A stretch of DNA of 42,229 bases, taken from positions 1 to 42,229 of the forward strand of contig CAADTZ010000009.1 in NCBI GenBank assembly GCA_900752015.1, read 5' to 3'. Of this stretch, positions 16,958 to 25,188 are shown in pieces (position 1 is the first letter of the stretch; each line of letters begins with the position of its first letter). This DNA is from an uncultured Collinsella sp. GTDB lineage: Bacteria; Actinomycetota; Coriobacteriia; Coriobacteriales; Coriobacteriaceae. Both the position numbers and the translations under genes were made by a program. The notes under the pieces are model-generated. The model made no database searches and was not told where the DNA came from. It worked only from the letters and a program-made list of their open reading frames with translations.

Positions 16958-18520
16958 ATGGCATTCGTTTCGCTCGCCATCATCGCACTCGTGGCCTTTG
17001 CAAGCCCCTTCATCGCCTCGGCGATTCCTGGAAAACCCGTTCCCGAGACGGTCTTTTTGCTCGTGCTCGGCGCGGTGCTGGGACCCCATATGCTCGGCGT
17101 CATCCATGTAGATGCCGAGGTCTCGCTTGTGTCCGAGCTCGGTCTGGCCTTTTTGTTCCTGCTTGCCGGCTTTGAGATCGACCCCAAGAGCATCACGGGC
17201 GTCGAGGGGCGCTACGGCTTGGCGACGTGGGTCGTCACGTTTGGTATCGCCTGGCTTGCCGTGCGCTTTACCCCGTGGTTCTCGGTCAGTCATTTCGACG
17301 GTATCGCCGTGACGCTTGCCCTCACTTCTACGGCGCTCGGCACGCTCGTGCCCATCATGCGTGAGCGTTCACTTGTCGGAACGCGCGTGGGCGACTCGAT
17401 TCTCGCGTATGGCACCTGGGGCGAGCTCGGCCCCGTGCTTGCCATGTCGGTGCTGCTGTCTGCCCGTACCGGCATCCAAACGCTCGTGATTCTTGGCCTG
17501 TTTGCGGTGGTCTGCGTGTTGCTTGCCGTGGTCCCAAGCCGCTCCAAGCGCGTCGGCAGCCGCTTCTTTGCGTTTGTCGAGGAACGTGCCGATACCACGT
17601 CGCAGACCTTCGTGCGCCTGACGGTGCTCATCCTGGTCACACTCGTGGCGTTCTCGGCCGTCTTTGATCTCGACATCGTGTTGGGTTCTTTTGCCGCCGG
17701 CTTTGTCTTGCGCTATATCATCCCCGAGGGCAACCATACGCTCGAGACCAAGCTCGACGGCCTGGCCTACGGCTTTTTGATTCCGGTGTTCTTTACCGTA
17801 TCGGGCGCAAAGATCGACCTGACGGCCGTGGCGTCGCGCCCGGGTCTGCTCGTGGGCTTTATCGTGGCGTTGTTGATTATTCGTGCCGTGCCCATTCTTA
17901 TTTCTATGAGCATTTGTCCTGCGACGCGTGATGTGTCGGCGTATGGCCGCATTACCGTGGCCCTGTACTGCACCACGGCGCTGCCGATCATCGTTGCCGT
18001 TACGAGCGTTGCCGTCAACGCGGGCGCGCTGTCGCAAGACATCGCGTCGGTTATGGTCGCTGCCGGCGCCATCACGGTGTTCTTGATGCCGCTGCTCGCG
18101 CAGCTCTTCTACCGCGTGGTCGATGCCGCGCCGGTCGCCGCCGTGGCAGAAGTTGCCGAGCATCCATCCGATGCGCTCGACATCCTGCGCGCCCATCACG
18201 ATTTGGCGAGCCTGCTCGCACGTGAGCACGAGCTGCTGACTTCGCATGGCCATGGTCGCGTATTCGAGGGCTTGCCTACGCTCGATACGATTGCCGAGCG
18301 TCTTTCCGCCGAGGCGGCGAGCGGCCACATCGATGCCCGCATCGTGGACGCGGCGCATCTTCTTGCCGATAAGACCTATGGTGATGAGGTCGACCCGTCC
18401 GAGCTGACCCCGCGCGAGCGTCGCCGCCTGGAGCGCGCCAAGCTCGCCGTGCGCGAATACCGCCGCCGCATGCTGGAGCTCTATGCAAGAGAAGAAGCCG
18501 AGGACGACGACGGCAAGTAG
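16958..18520 (+). CDS. CPA2 family cation:proton antiporter
   Basis: The 520-aa protein has about 12 membrane segments over residues 1-390, typical of Kef-type antiporters exchanging Na+ or K+ for protons. Marks are GKPVPETVFLLVLGAVLGP, LGLAFLFLLAGFEIDP and the long LGSFAAGFVLRYIIPEG. A hydrophilic tail of about 130 residues follows (HPSDALDILRAHHD onward), highly charged at its end, with no RCK/TrkA nucleotide domain visible. AGAAAGG precedes the ATG. It is divergent from purL and convergent with the dehydrogenase at 18866. The gap after it holds the palindrome array. Confidence 0.88.
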   Translation: MAFVSLAIIALVAFASPFIASAIPGKPVPETVFLLVLGAVLGPHMLGVIHVDAEVSLVSELGLAFLFLLAGFEIDPKSITGVEGRYGLATWVVTFGIAWLAVRFTPWFSVSHFDGIAVTLALTSTALGTLVPIMRERSLVGTRVGDSILAYGTWGELGPVLAMSVLLSARTGIQTLVILGLFAVVCVLLAVVPSRSKRVGSRFFAFVEERADTTSQTFVRLTVLILVTLVAFSAVFDLDIVLGSFAAGFVLRYIIPEGNHTLETKLDGLAYGFLIPVFFTVSGAKIDLTAVASRPGLLVGFIVALLIIRAVPILISMSICPATRDVSAYGRITVALYCTTALPIIVAVTSVAVNAGALSQDIASVMVAAGAITVFLMPLLAQLFYRVVDAAPVAAVAEVAEHPSDALDILRAHHDLASLLAREHELLTSHGHGRVFEGLPTLDTIAERLSAEAASGHIDARIVDAAHLLADKTYGDEVDPSELTPRERRRLERAKLAVREYRRRMLELYAREEAEDDDGK

Positions 18521-18533
18521 TCGATACTCTCTC

Positions 18534-18769
18534 GGGGAAGCCGCGTCCCGCTTTGAAGGCTCGGAACGGGATGTGGTTTCCGAAACGGGGGCCGTTGGGA
18601 AACTGTGTCCCGGAATGGGCGCTCAGAGTGGGATGCAGTTTCCGCGAGAGACCCGTTGCGGAAACGGTATCCCAGAATCGGCGTTCAAAACGGGGCACTC
18701 TTTCCGAAACATGGCCCTGAGGGAAGCTGCGTCCCGGTCTGAGTCGGAATTCCGGGACACAGCTTCCCT
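18534..18769. repeat. array of four 62-bp palindromic units
   Basis: Four imperfect hairpins follow each other with a period of about 62 bases (18534, 18596, 18658, 18720). Each has a left arm of the type GGGAAACTGTGTCCCG, a loop of about 16 and a right arm of the type CGGGATGCAGTTTCCG. The loops of units 1-3 resemble each other (GAATnGGCGCTC). Unit 4 has the best stem: GGGAAGCTGCGTCCCGG (18721-18737) with CCGGGACACAGCTTCCC (18752-18768). No reading frame of note crosses it. The arrangement is seen directly; its role is unknown. Confidence 0.85.
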
Positions 18770-18775
18770 TTCAAA

Positions 18776-18826
18776 CAGAAGAAGGCGCGCTGCCTGCAGT
18801 TGATGCAGACGGCGCGCCTTCTTTGT
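18776..18826. terminator. bidirectional terminator
   Basis: AAGAAGGCGCGC and GCGCGCCTTCTTT form the outer stem, with CTGCA/TGCAG inside. T-rich sequence follows on both strands. It lies between the convergent antiporter and short-chain dehydrogenase genes and can serve both. Confidence 0.85.
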
Positions 18827-18865
18827 TGGACTATGTTGAGGCTGGGAGCTGAGGCTTGTGGTCCC

Positions 18866-19615
18866 TTAAGAGCGGGCGGCTCCGTCGACGGGGAGCACGG
18901 CGCCCGTGACGTAGGAGGACATGTCGCTCGCCAGGAAAACAAAGGCGTTGGCGACATCCTCGGGCTCGCCCATGCGACCCAGCGGAATGGTGGCGACGAT
19001 GGGCTTAATAACCTCTTCGGGCAGGTTGGCGACCATATCGGTTTTGGTTACGCCGGGTGCAACGGCATTGACGCGAATGCCCACGGGGGCGAGCTCGCGC
19101 GAGAGCGACTGGACCATGCCGTTGACGGCGAACTTGGACGTGGGGTAGCCAACGCCGGAGGGCTGACCGTACTTAGCGACCATCGAGCTCGTGGTGGTGA
19201 TGGTGCCGCCGTGGCCGGCCTCGGTCATGATCTTGGCGGCAGCCTGGTGGCCATTAAAGACGGCGACGACGTTGAGGTCCATAACCTTAGCGAACTCCTC
19301 GGCCGTGTAGTCCAAAAGGGGTGAGCGCTGGGAGATGCCGGCATTGTTGACGACCGTGTCCAAGCCGCCCATGTCGGATGCAGCCTGGGTAAAGGCCTCG
19401 GTCACGGCTTCGAGTGAGGTGAGGTCGCAGGAGCGGCCCCAGACCTTGGCGTCGGGATAGGCGGCTGTCAGCTTCTCAACGGCCGCATCGGCGGTCTCTT
19501 GACGCGAGCCAAAGACAGTGACGGAGGCGCCCTCCTCGATAAAACGGCAGGCGATGGCATAGCCGATACCGCGCGTGCCTCCGGTGATGATTGCTTTCTT
19601 GCCCTCGAGCAACAT
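18866..19615 (-). CDS. short-chain dehydrogenase/reductase (FabG-like)
   Basis: The 249-aa protein is a classical SDR. It has the nucleotide-binding TGGTRGIG (about 13-20), VNNAGIS (about 92), the catalytic Ser in TTTSSMVAKYG (about 143) and YPTSK with Tyr and Lys (about 157-161). The C-terminal SSYVTGAVLPVDGA is also typical. Substrate could be a 3-oxoacyl-ACP or, as many gut Collinsella encode hydroxysteroid dehydrogenases of this fold, a steroid; the sequence does not decide. The ATG at 19615 follows GAGAGGAAAT and fits the family start; the longer frame is rejected. It stands alone, not in a fatty acid gene cluster. Confidence 0.87.
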   Translation of the reverse strand: MLLEGKKAIITGGTRGIGYAIACRFIEEGASVTVFGSRQETADAAVEKLTAAYPDAKVWGRSCDLTSLEAVTEAFTQAASDMGGLDTVVNNAGISQRSPLLDYTAEEFAKVMDLNVVAVFNGHQAAAKIMTEAGHGGTITTTSSMVAKYGQPSGVGYPTSKFAVNGMVQSLSRELAPVGIRVNAVAPGVTKTDMVANLPEEVIKPIVATIPLGRMGEPEDVANAFVFLASDMSSYVTGAVLPVDGAARS

Positions 19616-19763
19616 GGTATTTCCTCTCATCGCGGGCGGACATTCGCAGCACAGCGTAGCCGTAACCGGAATCGGCCGTGTTTGCATATCGGTGAACGGT
19701 AGCCCGCGTTACCGATGAGCGGCTCGCGCAAATGTGCCCTGTCGTTGTGCTTAGGGCAGGAGA

Positions 19764-19798
19764 CAAAAAGGCTCCCATCCCACATCGGACGGGAGCCC
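19764..19798 (-). terminator. terminator of hom
   Basis: GGCTCCCATCC and GGACGGGAGCC pair around CACATC, and the minus strand continues with TTTTTGTC. It lies about 35 bases after the homoserine dehydrogenase stop. Confidence 0.85.
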
Positions 19799-19831
19799 TT
19801 CGAGCAAATGCGTTGTGGGGTGTAAACCGAA

Positions 19832-21175
19832 CTAGTTGGCCATGACGCCTTCGGTCCAGGCCTCAACGTCCTCGATGCGCAGGACGTTGGCGACCTCGGC
19901 TACGCAGTAGACGCCGGCAAGCTCGGCGGTGGCAGCCTGGACGTCCTTCTCGAGCGCGCGGTGCGTCAGGAAGATGACCGAGCAAGTATCGCTGGCGCCC
20001 GACTTGCCGTCCTCGACCTGGTTGATGAGCGAGATCGAGATGTTGTGCTTGGCAAAGATGTCGACCGTCTCGGACAGGGCACCCACGCGGTCGGCGACCT
20101 TCAGGCGCACATAGTACTTAGTCTGGAGCTCGTCCATGGGCTTAAAGGCGAGGTTGTGACCATAGGGCTCAATCTCGGGCAGCGGAGCCACGCCGCGGCT
20201 GATCTGCTCGGAGAGCGACAGGATATCGCCCACGACGGCGCTCGCGGTGGGGAAGGAGCCTGCGCCGGCACCGTAGAACATGGTTTCGCCCACGGCGTCA
20301 CCCACCACGTAGACGGCGTTCATGGCGCCGTTGACCTTGGCGAGCATATGGTCTGCCGGGATGAGCGTGGGATGCACGCGGACGTCGACGCCGGCGTCGG
20401 TGTTGCGTGCGATCCCCAGCAGCTTGATGGTGTAGCCGAGCTCGCGGGCCTGGGCAATGTCCTCGGCGCCGATGGTACGGATACCCTGCTGGTAGACATC
20501 GTCGGTGGTCACGCGGGTGCCAAAGCCGATGGAAGCGAGGATTGCCGTCTTGCTGGCGGCGTCGAAGCCGTCGACGTCGGCGGACGGGTCGGCCTCGGCA
20601 TAGCCCTTTGCCTGGGCGTCGGCGAGCACGTCAGCGTAATCGGCGCCCTCGGCGTCCATGCGCGACAGGATGTAGTTGGTGGTGCCGTTAAGGATGCCGG
20701 CGATGGTCAGGATCTTGTTGCCCACCAGGTCGTGCTCGAGCGTGCTGACAATGGGGATGCCACCGCCGCAGCTGGCCTCGCACTTAATCTGCACGCCGCA
20801 CGCGCGCGCCTTCTCGGCGAGCGTCTCGACATGACGGCCCAGCAGGGCCTTGTTGGCAGAGACGACATGCTTGCCGTTCTCGAAGGCGGTGGTGAAGATT
20901 TCGGTCGCGGGGTGCTCGCCGCCGATGAGCTCGACGACGATATCGACGGCGGGGTCGGTGACGACGTCGTGCCAGTCGCTCGTAAAGGCCTCGCGCTCAA
21001 TACCGGCGGCTTCGGCCTGCTCCCAGGCAAGCGCGCAGGCGCGGGTCAGCTTAAGGTCGATGCCGTAGGCGGCCAGGTACTCATCGTGGTGGCTTTTGAT
21101 CAGACGGGCCACGCCGCCGCCGACGGTTCCCAGACCGATGAGGCCGACGTTCACGGTGCGCAGGGGTTCGCTCAT
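19832..21175 (-). CDS. hom: homoserine dehydrogenase
   Basis: The 447-aa enzyme reduces aspartate semialdehyde to homoserine on the route to threonine and methionine. It has the NAD(P) motif GLIGLGTVGGGVARL (about 12-26), HVVSANKALL, the family signature around GILNGTTNYILSRM and AYAEADPSADVDGFDA-like residues near 190-210. A C-terminal ACT domain starts near residue 355 (KYYVRLKVADRVGALSETVD), which usually gives threonine feedback. GAAGGAGC precedes the ATG. No thrB, thrC or lysC is adjacent. A possible minus-strand -10 box TAGAAT lies in the upstream gap, without a clear -35. Confidence 0.94.
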   Translation of the reverse strand: MSEPLRTVNVGLIGLGTVGGGVARLIKSHHDEYLAAYGIDLKLTRACALAWEQAEAAGIEREAFTSDWHDVVTDPAVDIVVELIGGEHPATEIFTTAFENGKHVVSANKALLGRHVETLAEKARACGVQIKCEASCGGGIPIVSTLEHDLVGNKILTIAGILNGTTNYILSRMDAEGADYADVLADAQAKGYAEADPSADVDGFDAASKTAILASIGFGTRVTTDDVYQQGIRTIGAEDIAQARELGYTIKLLGIARNTDAGVDVRVHPTLIPADHMLAKVNGAMNAVYVVGDAVGETMFYGAGAGSFPTASAVVGDILSLSEQISRGVAPLPEIEPYGHNLAFKPMDELQTKYYVRLKVADRVGALSETVDIFAKHNISISLINQVEDGKSGASDTCSVIFLTHRALEKDVQAATAELAGVYCVAEVANVLRIEDVEAWTEGVMAN

Positions 21176-21425
21176 AGATAGCTCCTTCGTGCATCTTATG
21201 GATGGATTAACCGCTTAAAGGTTGAGTGCATTCTAGCGTGAAGTGCGGGCGCGTGCTTGCCTGGCAGCGGGAGCAGCGCAAAACGCCATCCCCGAAACGC
21301 TGCGGAAACATTGGAAACACGCTCGCTACAAACGAACTTCCGTAACAAACTGTCAACGTTTGCACCATAAGGTTTGCCCTGTACCGCAAGACGGCCGCAC
21401 CGCGGCCAGCGAAAAGGGGGACACT

Positions 21426-21621
21426 ATGTTTAGCATCAACAACGTACTTAACCGCAGGAGTTTCCTTGTCGGAGCCACGCTTATTTTTGCCCCGATCTAT
21501 TACACCCCAGCGTCCGTTTTGCTCAAGAACGCCAAGGACATGAGCTACGACATGACACTAATGGGTGCCGACGGCATGGACAGCCTATGTGATTCAGGAC
21601 GGCAAGTACATCGCCGCCTAA
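21426..21621 (+). pseudogene. collapsed copy of a LivJ-type binding protein gene
   Basis: Three pieces of a livJ paralogue are joined. A strong ribosome site (AAAAGGGGG, 21411-21419) and an ATG lead into a signal-peptide start with NRRSFLVGA. The frame then jumps to TLIFAPIYYTPASVLLKNAK and following residues, matching livJ residues near 240-275. From 21583, in a shifted frame, AYVIQDGKYIAA and a stop match the livJ C-terminus (AYVITDGKYVQA). About 215 and 110 codons are missing at the two joins. Joins fall at short similarities (GGAGCC; ACAGCC), fitting deletion by short homology. Residue differences from livJ show it derives from a diverged paralogue, not a fresh copy. It would not make a working protein. 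Confidence 0.85.
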
Positions 21622-21890
21622 GTGCATATAACGAGACAGGTGGGGCCGTTTTATGCAAGGCAAGGACGCCTGTAACAGAACGGAAACATTACTTTCACAC
21701 AATAAAGTGGCTAAACTGCATAAACCGACAGGAATACGCAGAATTATGGATAAATTGGCAAAACAAAAGAAAAGTTGAAATAATCGCCACTTTCCTTAAC
21801 TAAAGCGTCTAGTATTTTGCGAACGCCGAACACGGCGAAGGATGGCCTGTCGGGTAACCGAAACCCGACGAGATTTGAGAGGAGAGCCGC
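21622..21890 (+). promoter_or_regulatory. leader region of the liv operon
   Basis: This stretch is much more AT-rich than its surroundings up to about 21800. TTGAAA (21773) is a possible -35 but the -10 is not clear. Near the gene, GTCGGGT (21849-21855) pairs with ACCCGAC (21863-21869) just before the ribosome site GAGAGGAGA. The collapsed copy upstream has a comparable GC hairpin (GGCCGC/GCGGCC) before its own ribosome site, which suggests a shared leader feature. Confidence 0.4.
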
Positions 21891-23078
21891 ATGTCGAGCC
21901 TCACCGGTAAGTCATTGAACCCTGTTATGAATCGCAGGAGCGTTATCGCGAGCGCAGCAGGTCTGGGGGCGATGTCCATTCTAGCTGGCTGCTCCTCCAA
22001 CGGCGGCGACAGCGGTTCCGCTTCGAGCGACGCTTCGTTTAAGATCGGTACCATCGGCCCGCTGACCGGCGCCAACGCGTCCTACGGCAAGTCCGTTACC
22101 CAGGGTGTCGAGCTTGGCTGCAAGGATTTCTCGACCAAGGAGCTGCCGCTTGCCAGCAAGGCCGAGGATGACCAGGCCGACGGCGAGAAGGCCGTCAACG
22201 CCTTCAACACCCTGCTCGACTGGGGCATGCAGGCCCTCGTCGGCCCGACCACCACGGGTGCGTCGGTTGCCGTTGCCGCCGAGTGCGGTAACGACCCCAA
22301 GACGTTCATGATCACCCCGTCCGCGTCCTCCGAGGACGTCACCGACGGCAAGGATTGCGTTTTCCAGGTTTGCTTCACCGACCCCAACCAGGGTGTCAAC
22401 GCTGCCAAGTTCCTGGCGCAGAAGTATGCGGACGAGAAGTTCGTGCTGTTCTATAACTCCGGCGACGCCTATTCTTCGGGCATCGCAGATTCCTTTAAGG
22501 CCCAGGCCGCTGAGTCCAAGCTCGAGATTGTTGACGAGGAGACCTTTAAGGACGACTCCGCCACGAGCTTTACCAACCAGCTGACCAAGGCCAAGCAGGC
22601 CGGCGCCACCATGATCTTTGCGCCGATCTACTACACGCCGGCGTCCGTCCTGCTCAAGAACGCCAAGGACATGGGCTACGACGTCAAGATGATGGGCTGC
22701 GACGGTATGGACGGCATCCTGGGCGTTGAGGGCTTCGATACCTCTCTTGCCGAGGGTCTGCTGCTCATGACCCCGTTCTCCGCCGACGACGAGAAGAACG
22801 CCGACTTCGTTAACGCTTACAAGGATAAGTACGGCGATACCCCCGACCAGTTTGCCGCTGACGCCTACGACGGCGTGCACGCGGTGGCCGAGGCCGTCAA
22901 GGAGGCCGGTCTTGGTGTCGACGCCGATCCGACCGAGGTCGCCGAGAAGCTGTCCAAGGCTATGCTCAAGATTACCGTTGACGGTCTGACCGGCAAGCTC
23001 ACCTGGAACGATAGGGGCCAGGTCCAGAAGGAGCCCACGGCGTACGTCATCACCGACGGCAAGTACGTACAGGCCTAA
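21891..23078 (+). CDS. livJ: branched-chain amino acid ABC transporter substrate-binding lipoprotein
   Basis: The 395-aa protein is a periplasmic-binding-type (Leu/Ile/Val) receptor. The N-terminus has NRRSVIASAAGLG followed by the lipobox ILAGC, so Cys 34 should be lipid-modified and hold the protein on the outer face of the membrane. The paired arginines leave Tat export possible. The mature part starts with a Ser/Gly/Asp linker and has KIGTIGPLTGANASYGKSV, the family opening. The first ATG has GAGAGGAGA in place; an internal Met 13 is a possible but less likely start. It heads livJHMGF. Two hairpins after it may lower expression of the rest relative to the receptor. Confidence 0.93.
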   Translation: MSSLTGKSLNPVMNRRSVIASAAGLGAMSILAGCSSNGGDSGSASSDASFKIGTIGPLTGANASYGKSVTQGVELGCKDFSTKELPLASKAEDDQADGEKAVNAFNTLLDWGMQALVGPTTTGASVAVAAECGNDPKTFMITPSASSEDVTDGKDCVFQVCFTDPNQGVNAAKFLAQKYADEKFVLFYNSGDAYSSGIADSFKAQAAESKLEIVDEETFKDDSATSFTNQLTKAKQAGATMIFAPIYYTPASVLLKNAKDMGYDVKMMGCDGMDGILGVEGFDTSLAEGLLLMTPFSADDEKNADFVNAYKDKYGDTPDQFAADAYDGVHAVAEAVKEAGLGVDADPTEVAEKLSKAMLKITVDGLTGKLTWNDRGQVQKEPTAYVITDGKYVQA

Positions 23079-23110
23079 TTGGCCGCCTTACATAGAGCGG
23101 TTTTGATCCC

Positions 23111-23140
23111 AAGCAGGGGAGGTTTTGGCCTTCCCTGCTT
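23111..23140 (+). terminator. hairpin between livJ and livH
   Basis: AAGCAGGG and CCCTGCTT, extended by AGG/CCT inside, form a stem with no strong T run after it. A second small stem AGGGAC/GTCCCT follows at 23152-23172. They could act as partial terminators or protect the livJ mRNA end. Confidence 0.5.
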
Positions 23141-23217
23141 GCTTGGTATCTAGGGACAGTGTAACGTCCCTGTTTCATACATTAACTGGAAACCTATTCG
23201 AAAGGGGGATGTGGAAC

Positions 23218-24099
23218 ATGACGGTCTTTATCCAATACCTGGTCAACGGCCTGTCCATGGGCAGCGTCTACGCCATCATCGCGTTGGGCTACACCATGGT
23301 CTACGGTATCGCCAAGATGCTCAACTTCGCTCACGGCGATGTCATCATGGTCGGTGCCTATGTCTCGTTCTGCGCCACGTCGTATCTCGGCCTCCCGGGC
23401 TGGGCATCTGTAGTTCTCTCTTGTGTGGCCTGCACGGTTCTCGGTGTTCTCATTGAGGGTCTGGCCTATAAGCCGCTGCGCCAAGCGGGCCCGCTGGCCG
23501 TTCTGATCACGGCCATCGGCGTGTCTTACTTCCTGCAGAACGCCGCGCAGCTTCTGTGGGGCGCCACGCCCAAGAACTTCACTTCACTCGTCACCTTCCC
23601 GGTGCCGGAGTTCTTGGCCAAGTTTAACGTAAGCGCCGTCTCGCTCGTCACCATCGTCGCCTGCCTGGTTATCATGGCCGGCCTGATGTTCTTTACAGGT
23701 AAGACCAAGATGGGCAAGGCCATGCGCGCCGTATCCGAGGACAAGGCCGCCGCTCAGCTCATGGGCATCAACGTCAACCGCACCATCTCGATGACGTTCG
23801 CCATCGGCTCCGCCCTCGCTGCCATCGCCGGCGTGCTCCTGTGCTCCTACTCGCCGGTCCTGCAGCCCACCACGGGCGCCATGCCTGGCATCAAGGCCTT
23901 CGACGCTGCCGTTTTCGGCGGCATCGGCTCCATCCCCGGCGCCTTTGTCGGCGGCATTCTCATCGGCATCATCGAGGCGATGGCGCAGGCTTATATTTCC
24001 ACGAGCCTTGCCAACTCCATCGTCTTTGGTGTTTTGATCATCGTCCTGCTCGTCAAGCCTGCCGGCCTCTTGGGCAAGTACGTCCCCGAGAAGGTGTAG
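23218..24099 (+). CDS. livH: branched-chain amino acid ABC transporter permease LivH
   Basis: The 293-aa membrane protein has eight or nine hydrophobic segments. It starts MTVFIQYLVNGLSMGSVYAI, followed by ALGYTMVYGIAKMLNFAHGD, the family signature, and has the cytoplasmic loop MGKAMRAVSEDKAAAQLMGIN that contacts the ATPases. The ATG at 23218 lies eleven bases after the AAAGGGGG site. An in-frame ATG three codons earlier touches that site and is less likely. It forms the channel with LivM. Confidence 0.93.
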   Translation: MTVFIQYLVNGLSMGSVYAIIALGYTMVYGIAKMLNFAHGDVIMVGAYVSFCATSYLGLPGWASVVLSCVACTVLGVLIEGLAYKPLRQAGPLAVLITAIGVSYFLQNAAQLLWGATPKNFTSLVTFPVPEFLAKFNVSAVSLVTIVACLVIMAGLMFFTGKTKMGKAMRAVSEDKAAAQLMGINVNRTISMTFAIGSALAAIAGVLLCSYSPVLQPTTGAMPGIKAFDAAVFGGIGSIPGAFVGGILIGIIEAMAQAYISTSLANSIVFGVLIIVLLVKPAGLLGKYVPEKV

Positions 24100-24108
24100 G
24101 TGAGCGTT

Positions 24109-25188
24109 ATGAAGTTTCTTAAAGACAAGCAGACGCGTCACGACTTTGTCACGTACGCCATGTGCGTTGTGGCGTTCGCCATCGTGTTCTTTATGCAGTC
24201 CAACCACATGATCCCGCGCATGATCGCCGGTCAGCTGGTTCCCATCACGGCCTATATCGTCATGGCCATCTCCCTTAACCTCGTCGTCGGCATCGCGGGC
24301 GACTTGTCGCTGGGCCACGCGGGCTTTATGAGCGTCGGTGCCTATACGGGCATCGTCACTGCCGTCGCGCTGGAGAGCACCGTTCCGTCCGATCCGATGC
24401 GTCTGATCATCAGCATTGTGGTCGGCGCTATCGCCGCTGGCATCTTGGGCTTCTTGATCGGCATCCCGGTCCTGCGCCTGAGCGGCGACTATCTGGCCAT
24501 CGTGACCCTGGCTTTTGGCGAGATCATCAAAGAGGTCGTCACCTGCCTCATTGTGGGCGTCGATTCCCGCGGCCTGCATGTGATCTTTAACATCACGGGT
24601 AACTCCACGATCGACGACCTGCACCTGCTCGAGGACGGCACCGCCATCATCAAGGGCGCGCAGGGCGCATCGGGCGTGTCGACCTATTCGACCTTCCTTG
24701 CCGGCGCAATCCTGGTTATGGTCGCGCTCGTGATTGTGCTCAACCTGGTTCGCAGCCGTACCGGTCGTGCCATTATTGCCGTGCGCGACAACAAGATCGC
24801 TGCCGAGTCTGTGGGCATCTCCGTCACCCAGTACCGCATGATCGCCTTCGTGGTTTCCGCTGCCCTCGCCGGTGCTGCCGGAGCCCTGTTCGGCGGTAAC
24901 TTCTCGCAGCTTTCCGCCACTAAGTTCGACTTCAATACGTCCATCCTCATCCTGGTGTTCGTGGTCCTGGGCGGTCTGGGCAATATGCGCGGTTCCGTTA
25001 TCGCCGCGGCGCTGCTCACGGTGCTTCCCGAGCTGCTCCGTCAGTTCTCGGACTACCGCATGCTCATCTACGCCATCGTGTTGATTCTGGTCATGGTCTT
25101 TACTAACAACCCACAGCTCAAGGCGTTCTTCGCACGCATTAAGGACCGCTTTGCTTCCAAGAAGGAGGTGGCAGCCGATGCCCAGTAA
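24109..25188 (+). CDS. livM: branched-chain amino acid ABC transporter permease LivM
   Basis: The 359-aa protein has about ten membrane segments with the LivM marks NLVVGIAGDLSLGHAGFMSVGAY-type (about 60-80) and GRAIIAVRDNKIAAESVGI, the ATPase-contact loop. AGGTGA is five bases before the ATG at 24109. A GTG at 24100, directly after the livH stop, would add three residues and cannot be excluded. The end overlaps livG by 11 bases. Confidence 0.92.
   Translation: MKFLKDKQTRHDFVTYAMCVVAFAIVFFMQSNHMIPRMIAGQLVPITAYIVMAISLNLVVGIAGDLSLGHAGFMSVGAYTGIVTAVALESTVPSDPMRLIISIVVGAIAAGILGFLIGIPVLRLSGDYLAIVTLAFGEIIKEVVTCLIVGVDSRGLHVIFNITGNSTIDDLHLLEDGTAIIKGAQGASGVSTYSTFLAGAILVMVALVIVLNLVRSRTGRAIIAVRDNKIAAESVGISVTQYRMIAFVVSAALAGAAGALFGGNFSQLSATKFDFNTSILILVFVVLGGLGNMRGSVIAAALLTVLPELLRQFSDYRMLIYAIVLILVMVFTNNPQLKAFFARIKDRFASKKEVAADAQ

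Noticed and set aside
18534..18769. CRISPR array
   Set aside because: The repeats are diverged palindromes with similar rather than unique inter-unit sequence, only four units, and no cas gene is in the window.
19961..21181. 406-codon plus-strand frame opposite hom
   Set aside because: Shadow of homoserine dehydrogenase; no motif and biased composition.
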